A stretch of DNA of 53,395 nucleotides. It comes from Sulfurovum sp. (GTDB lineage Bacteria; Campylobacterota; Campylobacteria; Campylobacterales; Sulfurovaceae). The stretch is from contig JAAXPZ010000060.1 in assembly GCA_012329065.1 (NCBI GenBank), positions 1 through 53,395 on the forward strand, written 5' to 3'. The notes under the pieces were generated by a model. The model was given only the letters and a program-made list of their open reading frames with translations, made no database searches and was not told the DNA's origin. A program made the position numbers and the translations under genes. This document shows positions 43,633 to 53,350 of the stretch, in pieces. Position 1 is the stretch's first letter. The number at the start of each line of letters is the position of its first letter.

Positions 43633-45311
43633 GCTACAACTCCTGTGCTATTATTTATTTTGCTATCCATATGAGCTTGTAGCATTACTTTTGGCTTGCA
43701 GTCTGCACAACAATAAAGCGTGCGTATCTTTATCTCATCATTTCCAAATCTTGGTGACATCATCTCGGCTATTCTCTCTATTGCTTTCTTTGTAGCAAAC
43801 TCCGCTCCACACTCAATACAGGGAAAAAGCTCATCATGGGCCATTGTATTTTTGACGAAATAACTACTATTTAAACTCAACTCATCATATACAATCTCTA
43901 CACAATCCTTCTCAGGACAAACCACCTCACAGTAGCCACAGTTAGTGCAGATTGATGGATTAAATTTAAGCGTATTGTCTTCAGGATGTGCAGTAAGTGC
44001 TGTCACATTACAGGCTCCCACACAACTCATACACAATGTACAGGAAGATTCATTTATTTTTATACTTCCATAATGTACATGCTCACCAGTATAAATCACA
44101 CCCAAATCATCATCTCCTACAAGATGCGAAAGCCTATATGTAAACACCTCTCTTTTTTTCATATCACTGTCATTGATATCAAATATGCACTCCTCTATAC
44201 TCTCAACTTGAGAAAATGCCTCTAACAACTCCTCTCTGTTCATGCAAACATGAATTGCTTTTTTATGGTATTTTCTCTCAAAAATCTCATTTATTATTCG
44301 GATAACATCGCCCGTTCCCTTAGCTATAAAATCTGTATAGAAGATTACAGCGTGTCCACTCTTCTGTAGCAACGCAAGGAAATGTGATTCATGAAGGTAT
44401 TTTCTGCCTTCTATTGCAAACGGTAGCACTTTCTCAGGCAGTGATAAGTCGTCGATTGACACCTGTGCTGGAAGTATCAGTGCTATATGATTTTTATAAA
44501 ATGAAGCGGCCTCAGAAAAGGCATCTCTTGGCATCTGCGTAAAATCCAATGCACCAGAAGGACAAACACTCACGCAACCTCCACAGCCGTGACAATCTAT
44601 ATCTGAAAAATGCAAAAGCTTATCCTCATCAGTCTTGGTAATAGCCACAGATGGGCATACATCTTCACATTTACCACAGGTCTCCGAGAGAATCCTACCA
44701 TGATATTGACAGATATTTGGATCATAGTGCACATAGTTTTTATATCTGAACTCTCCGTCATTCTCATAAAGAGCTTCGATAGCCTCTTCCCACCCTATAT
44801 CTTTAGGATCATAGACACCGCTCTGTTTCATCGCAAAATCTGGAGCATCATACCAAATGACTTGATCAACCTGCAGGTCACCCCTCATGAGCTTATTTGT
44901 ACTTACAGACAGCATGCCGATATGACCATTAATATCAGAGATATCGGCTGGAGACATTTCTATACAAGTAAATCCATCTTTTCTTAGCTTTTCAGTTAAT
45001 TCAGAGTTTTTTTCTCCTAATACGGTTAATATTTTTTTACCGACCTTTTGTGCATAATCCATATCTTGTGCTAAGTCATATACTGTAGCTCTGATATCGT
45101 AAAGTTTTTTAATATTATTGATCTGTGCAGCAATATCATCTTCTGTATTTCGAATATAGTAATCAATTTCATATGCGAATACTTCGGTATTTGCTATATC
45201 TTTATTTGCAATAATATAGTGGCTACTATTGATCTCAGAAGCAACCTCTATAGATTCGTCAAGTGGAAACTCTAGGCATTTACTCTCTAAATAAAGATAC
45301 TCTTTTTCCAT
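43629..45311 (-). CDS. Multi-cluster 4Fe-4S polyferredoxin associated with formate dehydrogenase
   Basis: A 560-residue cytoplasmic protein with at least four ferredoxin motifs: CGKCEDVCPSVAI, CHGCGGCVSVCP, CTLCMSCVGACN, and CTNCGYCEVVCP. Additional Cys pairs follow (FPCIECG and CCADCK). The N-terminal 190 residues lack Cys clusters and do not resemble a known redox domain. ATG 45309-45311 is preferred over an upstream TTG because GGAGA is well placed. Such proteins precede fdh operons in other Campylobacterota. A role in cofactor assembly or electron supply is inferred only. Confidence 0.8.
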   Translation of the reverse strand: MEKEYLYLESKCLEFPLDESIEVASEINSSHYIIANKDIANTEVFAYEIDYYIRNTEDDIAAQINNIKKLYDIRATVYDLAQDMDYAQKVGKKILTVLGEKNSELTEKLRKDGFTCIEMSPADISDINGHIGMLSVSTNKLMRGDLQVDQVIWYDAPDFAMKQSGVYDPKDIGWEEAIEALYENDGEFRYKNYVHYDPNICQYHGRILSETCGKCEDVCPSVAITKTDEDKLLHFSDIDCHGCGGCVSVCPSGALDFTQMPRDAFSEAASFYKNHIALILPAQVSIDDLSLPEKVLPFAIEGRKYLHESHFLALLQKSGHAVIFYTDFIAKGTGDVIRIINEIFERKYHKKAIHVCMNREELLEAFSQVESIEECIFDINDSDMKKREVFTYRLSHLVGDDDLGVIYTGEHVHYGSIKINESSCTLCMSCVGACNVTALTAHPEDNTLKFNPSICTNCGYCEVVCPEKDCVEIVYDELSLNSSYFVKNTMAHDELFPCIECGAEFATKKAIERIAEMMSPRFGNDEIKIRTLYCCADCKPKVMLQAHMDSKINNSTGVVA

Positions 45312-45503
45312 ACACTCTCCATTTGGTAAAGTTTTCTTAACCAAATAATAGGTTTTATTAGCTTAATAGTCTCTTAAGTGCCTTAGGGATTAGTAAAAAA
45401 TATTTTACTATGAATATATTATTGGACATACTGTTACTATTGTACACATTCTATAGCAAATTTAACAAAATATTATACTTACTTTAATCAAATTTATATT
45501 GCT

Positions 45504-45509
45504 GTATAA
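45504..45509 (+). promoter_or_regulatory. Promoter -10 box for the sensor operon
   Basis: TATAAT (about 45504-45509) lies about 50 bases before the ATG of the substrate-binding protein gene. No clear -35 is visible. The fdh operon starts in the opposite direction at 45311; the 248-bp gap therefore holds two divergent promoters and no recognisable gene. Confidence 0.5.
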
Positions 45510-45559
45510 TTGTCAGTAAATAATGTTTGTCTAAAATTCTCTTAGAGTAAAGGTCTTGA

Positions 45560-46705
45560 ATGATAAAAAAATATTTATTTATTGGTCTTATTCTATTGAC
45601 TGTTATTCTTATTTATTTATTCTACCCTTTTGCCAAAGAAAGAAAGAGCATAATTCTTGGGTCTTCCCTTCCACTTAGTGGTGTCAATAAAGAGTTGGGG
45701 CAAGAGGTATTAGAGGGTGCAGCCTCATACTTTATGCATATCAATCAAAACAAAGGCATAAAAGGAAAATCTATAGAGCTAATCTACTATGATGATAAAT
45801 ACGAACCTCAAAATACACTAAGGAACACCAAAAAACTTATAAACAAAGATGAGGTATTTGCACTTTTTGGCTTCGTAGGAACTCCTACGACTAAAGAGAT
45901 ACTACCTATAATAGATGATATACCGTTCATAGCCCCATACACTGGTGCATCCTTTCTGAGAGATCCTAACAAAAAAAATATTGTAAATTTTAGAAGTTCT
46001 TATGATGAAGAGATAGAAAACATAATAAATTATCTACATAATAACAAAGATATTAGAAAATTTTCTATCTTATATCAAAATGATGATTATGGCATAGCTG
46101 GCTATAACGCAATTATTAAGGCATTAAAACAAAGGGGCTTGACCCTTGCGGGTGAAGGGACATATAAGAGAAATACCCTCTCTATCAAACATGCCATGCA
46201 TGAAATAAAAGACTCCAACCCAGAGGCCATAATCATAGTTGGTGCATACAAACCTAGTGCAAGATTTATAAGAGATTGGCGTAACAACTATAGTAAAAAA
46301 ACACTTTTTGCTCCTATCTCATTTGTCAATGCAAATGCTCTCGTAGATGAACTTGATGGAGATGGCGACAATATATACTTTTCACTTACAGTGCCATCAT
46401 ATGGCGATACAAACCTTGATATTGCCAATGAGTATAGAGTTATACTAAGCAGATATTATCCTACCAGCAAACCTTCCTATGTCTCTTTTGAGTCTTTTTT
46501 GGCTGCAAAAGCTGTAGTGCGTGCACTTCAAAATATCAAAGGAGATATCAATAGAAAAAAATTTCTTTTTGAGCTCAAAAACCTCAATCACGATGCACTA
46601 GGCAAAATACCCATAAAGTACCAAAATGCACAGCTACTCAATAAAGTTTATATTGCTGTGTTTAGGCATGGTGAGTTTCATTTTATCGATCAAGATAAAC
46701 GATGA
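45560..46705 (+). CDS. Periplasmic substrate-binding protein of the sensor operon (LivK-like)
   Basis: A 381-residue Peripla_BP_6-type protein. An N-terminal hydrophobic segment (YLFIGLILLTVILIYLF) anchors or exports it. It then shows the family's opening LGSSLPLSGVNKELGQEV, YYDDKYEPQNTLRN and a two-lobed fold with KFSILYQNDDYGIAGYNAI. No transporter genes follow; instead it overlaps a histidine kinase gene by four bases. It probably delivers a ligand signal to that kinase. Ligand is unknown; formate or an amino acid are guesses. Confidence 0.85.
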   Translation: MIKKYLFIGLILLTVILIYLFYPFAKERKSIILGSSLPLSGVNKELGQEVLEGAASYFMHINQNKGIKGKSIELIYYDDKYEPQNTLRNTKKLINKDEVFALFGFVGTPTTKEILPIIDDIPFIAPYTGASFLRDPNKKNIVNFRSSYDEEIENIINYLHNNKDIRKFSILYQNDDYGIAGYNAIIKALKQRGLTLAGEGTYKRNTLSIKHAMHEIKDSNPEAIIIVGAYKPSARFIRDWRNNYSKKTLFAPISFVNANALVDELDGDGDNIYFSLTVPSYGDTNLDIANEYRVILSRYYPTSKPSYVSFESFLAAKAVVRALQNIKGDINRKKFLFELKNLNHDALGKIPIKYQNAQLLNKVYIAVFRHGEFHFIDQDKR

Positions 46706-48339
46706 AAAGTCTCTATCAAAAAGCAAACGAGATACTGGAGAAGATTGAATTTTCCAAAAAGACAAAGCTACTCACAGGAATTATTGCTTTTGGAATGATG
46801 GCTATTGGATTTTTCATGCTGGTTTCTATATTTGCCATCAAGTATGACTACGAAACCCTTTACCAAAAAAGAACACTCCCTCAGATCAATCTAGAAGATA
46901 TAAAAGATATATATAGTGTCAATATCCTTGACACACTTAATGATATAAAAAATAGAGAGATAGATACAGAGGACTCTATAGAAGTGATAGAATCTTCTAA
47001 AGAGATTATTCGCTCTCAGTGGACAAGCTATAATACATCTATAAACAAAGAGATATCAGGAGCAGCACAATTTGCTAATGCCTGGCTAAGTCTTTTTCTG
47101 CCTGGATACAGGATAATACATGATGACTACTATCAACAAAGCCTAATATCTAAGGTAAAAAGAAAAATAAAAGAGCTGGATAATAAAACTGCTCAAATAA
47201 TACAGTATGTCAAAGAAGATGACACAAAACATATCAATCTAGCGATTGAGAGTGTGTTGTTAGATATAAACTCAATCAACATATATCTTACAAGTCTTAT
47301 CAAATCAAACCTCAATGATGCGATTGCTGAAAAATATAGAAATGATAGAATTTTCAACACTAGCATCATCATGCTCTTTCTTCTAATAGGTTTCACTTTT
47401 TTTCTGAGCATTATTATATCTTTGATAATTACAAATCACTTCAAAAGGCTCAATGAGTCACTGGAGTCAAAAGTTATGTTTAAAACCAAAGAACTTAGAG
47501 AGCTAAACGAGTCTCTAGAAAAAAGAATTCGTAAGGAGGTAGCAAATAGCAGGAACAAAGATCAGGTGATGTTCCAGCAGGCAAAATTGGCTAGCCTAGG
47601 AGAAATGCTACAAAACATAGCACACCAGTGGAGGCAACCACTGGGAGCCATCACCATGATTATACAAAGCTTTGAGTCCAGATTTATATCTGGAAAACTT
47701 GATGAAGACTTTATAGAATCAAGAGTCAATGATGCCATGTTACTCTCTAAAAATATGTCCGACACGCTAGAGGATTTTAGAACATTTTTCCATCCACACA
47801 AAATACACAAAAAATTTGAGCTAAAGCGAGTGATAAAGAAGGCCATGGAGCTCACTAAGTATCAGCTAGATAAAGATAAAATCTCTATAGAGCTAGATAT
47901 GAAAGATGAGATTGAAATTTATGGTTACGAAAATGAACTGACACATATTCTACTCAACATTATCAACAACTCTAGAGATGCTTTTGCTCAAGCTGACCAA
48001 GTCAATAATGATAAAAAGAAAATTCTTATTTTTGTCAAAGATGCACAACAAAAAGTAACTGTCAGCATGGTGGATAATGCTGGCGGAGTAAAAGATGATA
48101 TAATAACAAAGGTATTTGAGCCTTATTTTACCACCAAGCACAAGAGTGTAGGTACTGGGATTGGATTATACATGTCCAAACAAATGGTCGAGAAGCATAT
48201 GGGTGGCACTATAGGTTGTAAAAATATTCAACACAAGATGGGTTTCAAGGAGGGCAAAATGTATCAATGTGCTATGTTTACTGTAGATATACCAAAAAGT
48301 AGTTCTATGGCAAAATTAGTGGCTGAAGGGAATCTGTGA
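46702..48339 (+). CDS. Membrane sensor histidine kinase
   Basis: A 545-residue kinase. Membrane helices lie at about residues 25-48 and 220-245, enclosing a helical periplasmic domain of about 170 residues. A coiled linker (LNESLEKRIRKEVANSRNKDQ) leads to the HisKA box GEMLQNIAHQWRQPLG. The HATPase region shows NIINNSRDAF (N box), MVDNAGGVKDD (G1), and GTGIGLYMSK (G2). It overlaps the response regulator gene by four bases. Its partner is likely the preceding binding protein. Confidence 0.93.
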   Translation: MKSLYQKANEILEKIEFSKKTKLLTGIIAFGMMAIGFFMLVSIFAIKYDYETLYQKRTLPQINLEDIKDIYSVNILDTLNDIKNREIDTEDSIEVIESSKEIIRSQWTSYNTSINKEISGAAQFANAWLSLFLPGYRIIHDDYYQQSLISKVKRKIKELDNKTAQIIQYVKEDDTKHINLAIESVLLDINSINIYLTSLIKSNLNDAIAEKYRNDRIFNTSIIMLFLLIGFTFFLSIIISLIITNHFKRLNESLESKVMFKTKELRELNESLEKRIRKEVANSRNKDQVMFQQAKLASLGEMLQNIAHQWRQPLGAITMIIQSFESRFISGKLDEDFIESRVNDAMLLSKNMSDTLEDFRTFFHPHKIHKKFELKRVIKKAMELTKYQLDKDKISIELDMKDEIEIYGYENELTHILLNIINNSRDAFAQADQVNNDKKKILIFVKDAQQKVTVSMVDNAGGVKDDIITKVFEPYFTTKHKSVGTGIGLYMSKQMVEKHMGGTIGCKNIQHKMGFKEGKMYQCAMFTVDIPKSSSMAKLVAEGNL

Positions 48340-49004
48340 TGGATAGGCGAGACCTCGATGTTCTCAATGGGTTTAATATTCTATATATTGAAGATGAAGC
48401 AGACCTCCTCAGGCATACAAAGGCTGTCTTGGAAGATTTTGCCAAAAATATATTTGCAGTAAGAACATGTGAGGAGGCAATTGATGTCTTACAGAACAAC
48501 CATATTGATGTGATCATATCTGATATTTTACTTGAAAATGAAAATGGGATAGAGTGCTTACGACATATCAAGGATGAGCTAGGAATACAGATACCAACTA
48601 TCCTGACCACTGCACATACCGATACAGAACTTTTGCTAGATGCCATCAAACTCAAGGTTGAGAACTATCTGGTAAAGCCGATTAGCATCAAGGAATTACT
48701 TAACTCACTACATGATATACTAAGACCTATGATTCAAGAAAAAGAGATAAAGCGTACCCAAAATATCATTAAAACTATATCAGTAGTAATAGATGGGAAG
48801 CAAGTAGAGTTGGTTCACTTTATTATCCGAAATCTTGATGATGAAAATATCTTGAACTACTCTTATAATGATATTATGGAGCAAACAGGAATAAGCAAGC
48901 CTACTATTATAAAGCTATTTAAACAGCTCCTTAATAAAGGGATTCTAACCAAAATACAAAATGGAAAATACATGTTTGATGAAATAAGACTAGAGTCAAT
49001 CTAA
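48336..49004 (+). CDS. Response regulator with a winged-helix output domain
   Basis: A 222-residue protein. The receiver domain (residues 1-125) has the acidic pair in YIEDEADLL, the phosphorylation Asp in VIISDILLENENG, the Thr/Ser in TTAHTD and Lys in VKPI. The C-terminal output of about 80 residues is neither OmpR nor NarL type. It reads DIMEQTGISKPTIIKLFKQLLNKGIL, a Crp- or RepL-like winged helix seen in other Campylobacterota regulators. It may control the divergent fdh operon. Its stop overlaps the 3' end of lptC. Confidence 0.9.
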   Translation: MMDRRDLDVLNGFNILYIEDEADLLRHTKAVLEDFAKNIFAVRTCEEAIDVLQNNHIDVIISDILLENENGIECLRHIKDELGIQIPTILTTAHTDTELLLDAIKLKVENYLVKPISIKELLNSLHDILRPMIQEKEIKRTQNIIKTISVVIDGKQVELVHFIIRNLDDENILNYSYNDIMEQTGISKPTIIKLFKQLLNKGILTKIQNGKYMFDEIRLESI

Positions 49005-49499
49005 TTCATATACAGCTTCAACTTCTCCTCCAGAAGTTGATCTATTTTTTAGATCAAACTTAAGTTTCTTGCCTACAATAGTACCCCTGTAGTCACTATA
49101 GCCGAAAGTGTCTAGGACTGTTAAAAGTCGTGTATTTTTGTCATATATGACTTTTGAGGCATTATATCTACTGCCATTAAGTTGTGTCAGGGTAGTATTT
49201 TGCTCCAGCGTTATAATTCCACCTTCTTGTCGTGCTTTTTTAGCGGTCATTACAAACATATCTGTTTGAAGCTTAATCTCACCAAAGGTTGTATATGTCT
49301 TATATCTAGATACATTTGAAGCCGTGATTTGACTTTGAAGTGCTGTTTTATTAACTTCTCTGAGTAAAACTGAGCTAAGCTCTATCTGCTTCTGTCCATT
49401 AGTAGAGTTAGGTTTGCTTTTGGATATTTCCATAATACTATCTTTGCTGGCAAAAATTAAAATACCTATGATTAGAGCTATCTCTAATCTACTGACCAT
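48996..49499 (-). CDS. lptC: LptC-like LPS export protein
   Basis: A 167-residue protein with an N-terminal membrane anchor (LEIALIIGILIFAS) and a periplasmic beta-jellyroll-like region (TYTTFGEIKLQTDMFVMTAKKA, GGIITLEQNTTLTQLNGSRYNASKV). Length and pattern fit LptC, the periplasmic stalk subunit that moves LPS from LptBFG to LptA. It overlaps kdsC, a usual pairing in LPS operons. LptC is poorly conserved, so the call rests largely on the neighbour and fold pattern. Confidence 0.7.
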   Translation of the reverse strand: MVSRLEIALIIGILIFASKDSIMEISKSKPNSTNGQKQIELSSVLLREVNKTALQSQITASNVSRYKTYTTFGEIKLQTDMFVMTAKKARQEGGIITLEQNTTLTQLNGSRYNASKVIYDKNTRLLTVLDTFGYSDYRGTIVGKKLKFDLKNRSTSGGEVEAVYELD

Positions 49500-49987
49500 A
49501 TCTTATGCAGCTCATCCACAAGCCCCTCTTTTTCTATAAGATAATCTATCATCTCTCTCACTGCACCATCTCCACCTTTTTTACTCAGTGCTACGGTAGC
49601 TATTCTCTCTACAGCTGGTGTAGCATCTTTTGGTACAAAGGATATAGCAACATCTTGGAGCATTGTATAGTCATTTAGGTCGTCACCGATAGCAGCTGTA
49701 TTTTCATAATCTAAATTAAGTTTTTCTAGAAGTTCTGATAAGACTTTACTTTTATCTTTGATGCCCTGATAGCAGTACTCTACATGAAGCTCCTTGGCTC
49801 GTTTTTGCACTATCTTCGAGCTTCGTCCTGTGATGATAGCTACTTTTTTCCCAAGCCTCATCCAGCTGACTATACCGAGTCCATCTTTGACATTAAAGGA
49901 TTTTACTTCGTCTCCACTCTCTGAATAGCTGATACGGCTATCTGTCATTGTGCCATCAACATCTAGTACAATTAGCTCTATGCTCAT
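49484..49987 (-). CDS. kdsC: 3-deoxy-D-manno-octulosonate 8-phosphate phosphatase (KdsC)
   Basis: A 167-residue HAD-family phosphatase that makes KDO for lipid A core synthesis. HAD motif I is LDVDGTMTDSRI near residue 8, motif II IITGRSS, and motif III GDDLNDYTML. The small size and lack of a cap domain are typical of KdsC. It overlaps hisB by four bases and lptC by sixteen. Confidence 0.93.
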   Translation of the reverse strand: MSIELIVLDVDGTMTDSRISYSESGDEVKSFNVKDGLGIVSWMRLGKKVAIITGRSSKIVQKRAKELHVEYCYQGIKDKSKVLSELLEKLNLDYENTAAIGDDLNDYTMLQDVAISFVPKDATPAVERIATVALSKKGGDGAVREMIDYLIEKEGLVDELHKIWSVD

Positions 49988-50556
49988 AGTACACCTTTTG
50001 TACTTGGTATGCCTGCTCTCTCATTCGGAGCAATAGCCCTTCTGAGAGCAACTGCCCATGCCTTGAAAGATGCTTCAATAATATGGTGTTTGTTTTTGCC
50101 TCGCTGATAAATCAAATGGAGCGTAAGTGGCATATTAGCAACCACTGCACGAAAAAACTCCTCTACAAGCTCTACATCAAACTCTCCAACTTTACCACCG
50201 ATTGGAAGTTCAAATACTAGAAAGCCACGATTACTCAGATCAATATCACAACCCACGCTTGCCTCGTCCATAACAACGGTTGCGTTACCATATCTCTCTA
50301 TCATTTTGACTGGGTATACGGCTTCACCAAGCAACTGTCCCATCACGATGCCTACATCCTCTACAGTATGGTGTGCGTCAATATGCAGATCACCCTTGCA
50401 GTCAACTTCTAAATCCATATGTGAATGTTTGGCAAACGCTTCAAGCATATGATCAAAAAATCCTACACCTGTATCTATGCTACTCTGACCACTTCCGTAT
50501 AGATTAAGTTTGACGCTAATCTGTGTCTCTTTTGTCTCTCTAGTTTTCTCTAGCAT
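49984..50556 (-). CDS. hisB: Imidazoleglycerol-phosphate dehydratase (HisB)
   Basis: A 190-residue monofunctional HisB. Two His-rich Mn-binding motifs are visible: GFFDHMLEAFAKHSHMDL and DAHHTVEDVGI near residue 62, with later GKNKHHIIEASFKAWA near residue 155. It catalyses the sixth step of histidine synthesis. It sits between rlpA and kdsC, away from other his genes, an arrangement common in Campylobacterota. Confidence 0.97.
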   Translation of the reverse strand: MLEKTRETKETQISVKLNLYGSGQSSIDTGVGFFDHMLEAFAKHSHMDLEVDCKGDLHIDAHHTVEDVGIVMGQLLGEAVYPVKMIERYGNATVVMDEASVGCDIDLSNRGFLVFELPIGGKVGEFDVELVEEFFRAVVANMPLTLHLIYQRGKNKHHIIEASFKAWAVALRRAIAPNERAGIPSTKGVL

Positions 50557-50566
50557 TTTTTCTCCT

Positions 50567-51355
50567 CTATGGTCTGACTATAATTCCGCCCTGAATATTA
50601 TTATCATTTATAAAATCTTTTGCCTCTTGAGCGGTTTTCAATCCTGTAACCCATACCCTATAAAATGGCTCATTATCTACTATTGATTTTTTAATTATTA
50701 CCTTTTTGCTACCTCCATAGACCTTATGCTTGTCTCTAGAAATAACTGCACCCTCATATCTACGGAATGCACCTACCTGTACTGCAAAATTTGTCAACAA
50801 TACTCGTGGTGTTTGTGTAGACTCTACTACCGTTGTCTTGTCTACTGGCTTTGGCTTATGGTATATTTTGCCTGCAAACCCTAAAACAGTGATCTTTACT
50901 GGTGCTATGCCAGATTTATCCAAGCCAATAGCCTTGCCAGCAGCATAAGAGCAATCTATGATCCTACCGCTTATAAATGGTCCTCTGTCATTTATCCTGA
51001 CAGTTACACTTTTGCCATTTTTAAGATTATCAACCCTTACCATAGTATCCATGGGCCAAGTCTTATGCGCAGCAGTCATAGCATGCATGTTGTATCGTTC
51101 ACCATTGCTGGTCTGCTTACCATGAAAGTTCGGACCATACCAGCTTGCCACGCCCCTCATAGTATCATTTACGCTCACATAGGTAGGGCTATAGCTTTTG
51201 CCTCTGACTCTATATGTTCGCATTGTAGCTTTATGTCTAGCAGCACTTGTATACTTGGTCGGCTTATAGTTTTTTTTCTGGGAACAGCCAGAGGTCACAA
51301 AGACAACAGGCAACATCAAGACAAAAGATAAAAGGATTTTAATCATACGGTTCAT
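50567..51355 (-). CDS. rlpA: RlpA-type lipoprotein lytic transglycosylase with SPOR domain
   Basis: A 262-residue lipoprotein with signal ending VTSGC at about residue 24. The double-psi beta-barrel domain contains GVASWYGPNFHGKQTSNGE, LKNGKSVTVRINDRGPF, and RIIDCSYAAGKAI. The C-terminus (FAVQVGAFRRYEGAV...) is a SPOR domain that binds denuded peptidoglycan at the septum. It cleaves glycan strands lacking stem peptides. Grouped with the MltD-like gene upstream, suggesting a wall-remodelling unit. Confidence 0.94.
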   Translation of the reverse strand: MNRMIKILLSFVLMLPVVFVTSGCSQKKNYKPTKYTSAARHKATMRTYRVRGKSYSPTYVSVNDTMRGVASWYGPNFHGKQTSNGERYNMHAMTAAHKTWPMDTMVRVDNLKNGKSVTVRINDRGPFISGRIIDCSYAAGKAIGLDKSGIAPVKITVLGFAGKIYHKPKPVDKTTVVESTQTPRVLLTNFAVQVGAFRRYEGAVISRDKHKVYGGSKKVIIKKSIVDNEPFYRVWVTGLKTAQEAKDFINDNNIQGGIIVRP

Positions 51356-51406
51356 AGGCTCTCATTTTTTAATATCAATTATACTTGGAGCCTGATTAAA
51401 AGCATC

Positions 51407-52516
51407 TTAGTATCTTATCATCTTCTCAAATGTATCTTTAGTTACAGGTATAACAAGAAGTTTGCCTATAGCCAACTTTTCGCTAGGCAGTTGATTGGCA
51501 ATAATCATATCTATAGGTGTTGTCTTGTATCTTCTTGCGATACTCTTGATGGTGTCACCTTTGGCTACGATATGAGAGACTAGATTGCTATAACGCTTGG
51601 TTTTAAATATCTGCTCCAGCGTTGGTGGTCTATAGAATGCTTGATAGAGTGCAAACTTATCCTGAGGTATCATCACCTGCACCAATGAAATATCTTCAGA
51701 TATCTTATAGTCAGTCAAGTGTGGATTCATATCAAAAAAATCACTCACTTTTATAAGTAGTATTTCTGCAAATTTGAGAAGATTAGCACCACCTGCAACA
51801 TTGACCAGTATCTTGCCATCTATAATCTCTCTTTTGATCTCTTTCTGCTCTTCTGTTTTTCCTGTAACTATCCTCTCTCCCATCATAGAAAGCAGTATGA
51901 TTTTTTTTAGATAAGTTCTAGTCTCCAATGGAATGTATTTAAGTTTATCATCCATCAGTGTTGAGAAATCATCCGTGCCAGCCTTGCGTATAGCCTTGGC
52001 TACTCTGCCTTCACCACAGTTGTATGCCATCATCACTAAATACCATTTACCAAACTGCTTATAAAGTATCTGGATATACTTCATAGCAGCGTTTGTTGAA
52101 GCCAGAGGATCGTATCGCTCATCTATATGCTTATTGACCTTAAGTCCGAAGCGTTGTGCTGTTGCAGACATGAACTGCCATAGTCCAGCTGCTTTCATGG
52201 GGGATTTTGCATTTGCTTGAAAGCCAGATTCGGTCATAGAGAGATAAACAAAAAGGTGACTAAGTCCATCATTGACCAGAAGGTCTTTAAACATTGGCAT
52301 GTAATCCTTGCCTCTTTTGACCGAATTTCTATAAAATCGTTTAAATCTTGCTTCGTTCTTTGCTACAAAATTCTCAAATTGTGGCTCAAATATATAAGTC
52401 TCATCAATATCAAATTCTTTGAGAACATAGCTATAGCTTGGATATTTTTCTGGAATATTTATAGCATTTATAAATAATGGCAACAGAAGCAGTAAAAAAA
52501 CTATTTTTTTCATCAT
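51407..52516 (-). CDS. Membrane-bound lytic murein transglycosylase, MltD-like, with LysM
   Basis: A protein of about 369 residues with a signal peptide (KIVFLLLLLPLFINA). The SLT domain carries the catalytic Glu in SMTESGFQANAKSPMKAAGLWQF, followed by YNCGEGRV. A C-terminal LysM domain reads HIVAKGDTIKSIARRYKTT near residue 315. ATG 52514-52516 is used because the longer frame opens with TTG inside the tatD end; no strong ribosome site is visible. It lies four bases after tatD. It makes 1,6-anhydro ends in peptidoglycan. Confidence 0.92.
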   Translation of the reverse strand: MMKKIVFLLLLLPLFINAINIPEKYPSYSYVLKEFDIDETYIFEPQFENFVAKNEARFKRFYRNSVKRGKDYMPMFKDLLVNDGLSHLFVYLSMTESGFQANAKSPMKAAGLWQFMSATAQRFGLKVNKHIDERYDPLASTNAAMKYIQILYKQFGKWYLVMMAYNCGEGRVAKAIRKAGTDDFSTLMDDKLKYIPLETRTYLKKIILLSMMGERIVTGKTEEQKEIKREIIDGKILVNVAGGANLLKFAEILLIKVSDFFDMNPHLTDYKISEDISLVQVMIPQDKFALYQAFYRPPTLEQIFKTKRYSNLVSHIVAKGDTIKSIARRYKTTPIDMIIANQLPSEKLAIGKLLVIPVTKDTFEKMIRY

Positions 52517-52520
52517 TTTA

Positions 52521-53291
52521 TTATATACCAAATAATCTTTTACAGTTGCTAGATGTGATAAGCTCTATCTCATCTCGCGTACAGTTATCAATCTCTGCCA
52601 TTTTATCTGCTACTAAAGTACAATAAGATGGCTCATTCCTCTTGCCTCTGTATGGCTGAGGAGTTAGATACGGGCCATCTGTTTCTATGAGTAGTTTATC
52701 TCTTGGTATGCCGGGATATACCTCTAGCAGTTTTTTGGCATTTTTAAAGGTAATCACTCCACCTATTCCAAAATAAAAATTTCTCTCTGAGAGCTTTAGA
52801 AGCTGATGGTCGGCATTATAGCAATGTAGCACTCCACCTACTTCTGATGCATGCTCTTCTAGTATCTCCTGTGCGTCTCTACTAGCATCTCTAATATGCA
52901 CAATTAATGGCTTATTGTGCTCTTTTGCCAACATGATTTGATCTAAAAAAACCTGTTTTTGCACTAATTTTTCAGCCTTGATCTCGCTCTCATCATCTGG
53001 CAATCTATAATAATCAAGTCCGCATTCGCCTACAGCTATACATTTTTCGTGAGAAATATAGCGATCTAACAATCTTCTATCATAACTGAGCATGTCATAA
53101 GGATGCACTCCTGCAGCAAAATAAATCTCATCATACCGCTCTGCTAGCTCAATAGCACGGGGTAGGCTCTTGGGGTCAGCACCAGGTATTATAAATTTTT
53201 CCACACCTGCATCTTTTGCTCTAGAAATTACTACATCAAAATCATCTCTATATCTATCATCATCTAGATGAATATGGGTATCTACTATCAA
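52521..53291 (-). CDS. tatD: TatD-family metal-dependent hydrolase (deoxyribonuclease)
   Basis: A 256-residue TIM-barrel amidohydrolase. Metal ligands are in DTHIHLD (residues 4-10), the Glu in AVGECGLDYY, His in HIRDAS, His in GVLHCYN, and Asp in IETDGPYLTP. TatD enzymes are 3'-5' exonucleases on DNA/RNA. The start is TTG (53289-53291), with AGGGG at longer than usual spacing. A minus-strand -10 TATAAT is at 53321-53326. Confidence 0.94.
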   Translation of the reverse strand: MIVDTHIHLDDDRYRDDFDVVISRAKDAGVEKFIIPGADPKSLPRAIELAERYDEIYFAAGVHPYDMLSYDRRLLDRYISHEKCIAVGECGLDYYRLPDDESEIKAEKLVQKQVFLDQIMLAKEHNKPLIVHIRDASRDAQEILEEHASEVGGVLHCYNADHQLLKLSERNFYFGIGGVITFKNAKKLLEVYPGIPRDKLLIETDGPYLTPQPYRGKRNEPSYCTLVADKMAEIDNCTRDEIELITSSNCKRLFGI

Positions 53292-53320
53292 ACTTTTGTC
53301 GCCCCTATATATTTCTTAGA

Positions 53321-53326
53321 ATTATA
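53321..53326 (-). promoter_or_regulatory. tatD promoter -10 box
   Basis: TATAAT read on the minus strand, about 30 bases before the TTG start of tatD. No -35 box was recognised. Confidence 0.5.
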
Positions 53327-53350
53327 TCTAAAGTTACTAAATCAATTTGC

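Noticed and set aside
45312-45559. TGTCA-N6-TGACA operator before the periplasmic fdh operon
   Set aside because: The divergent region was read on both strands and lacks the palindrome; only a lone TGTCA half-site occurs near 45511.
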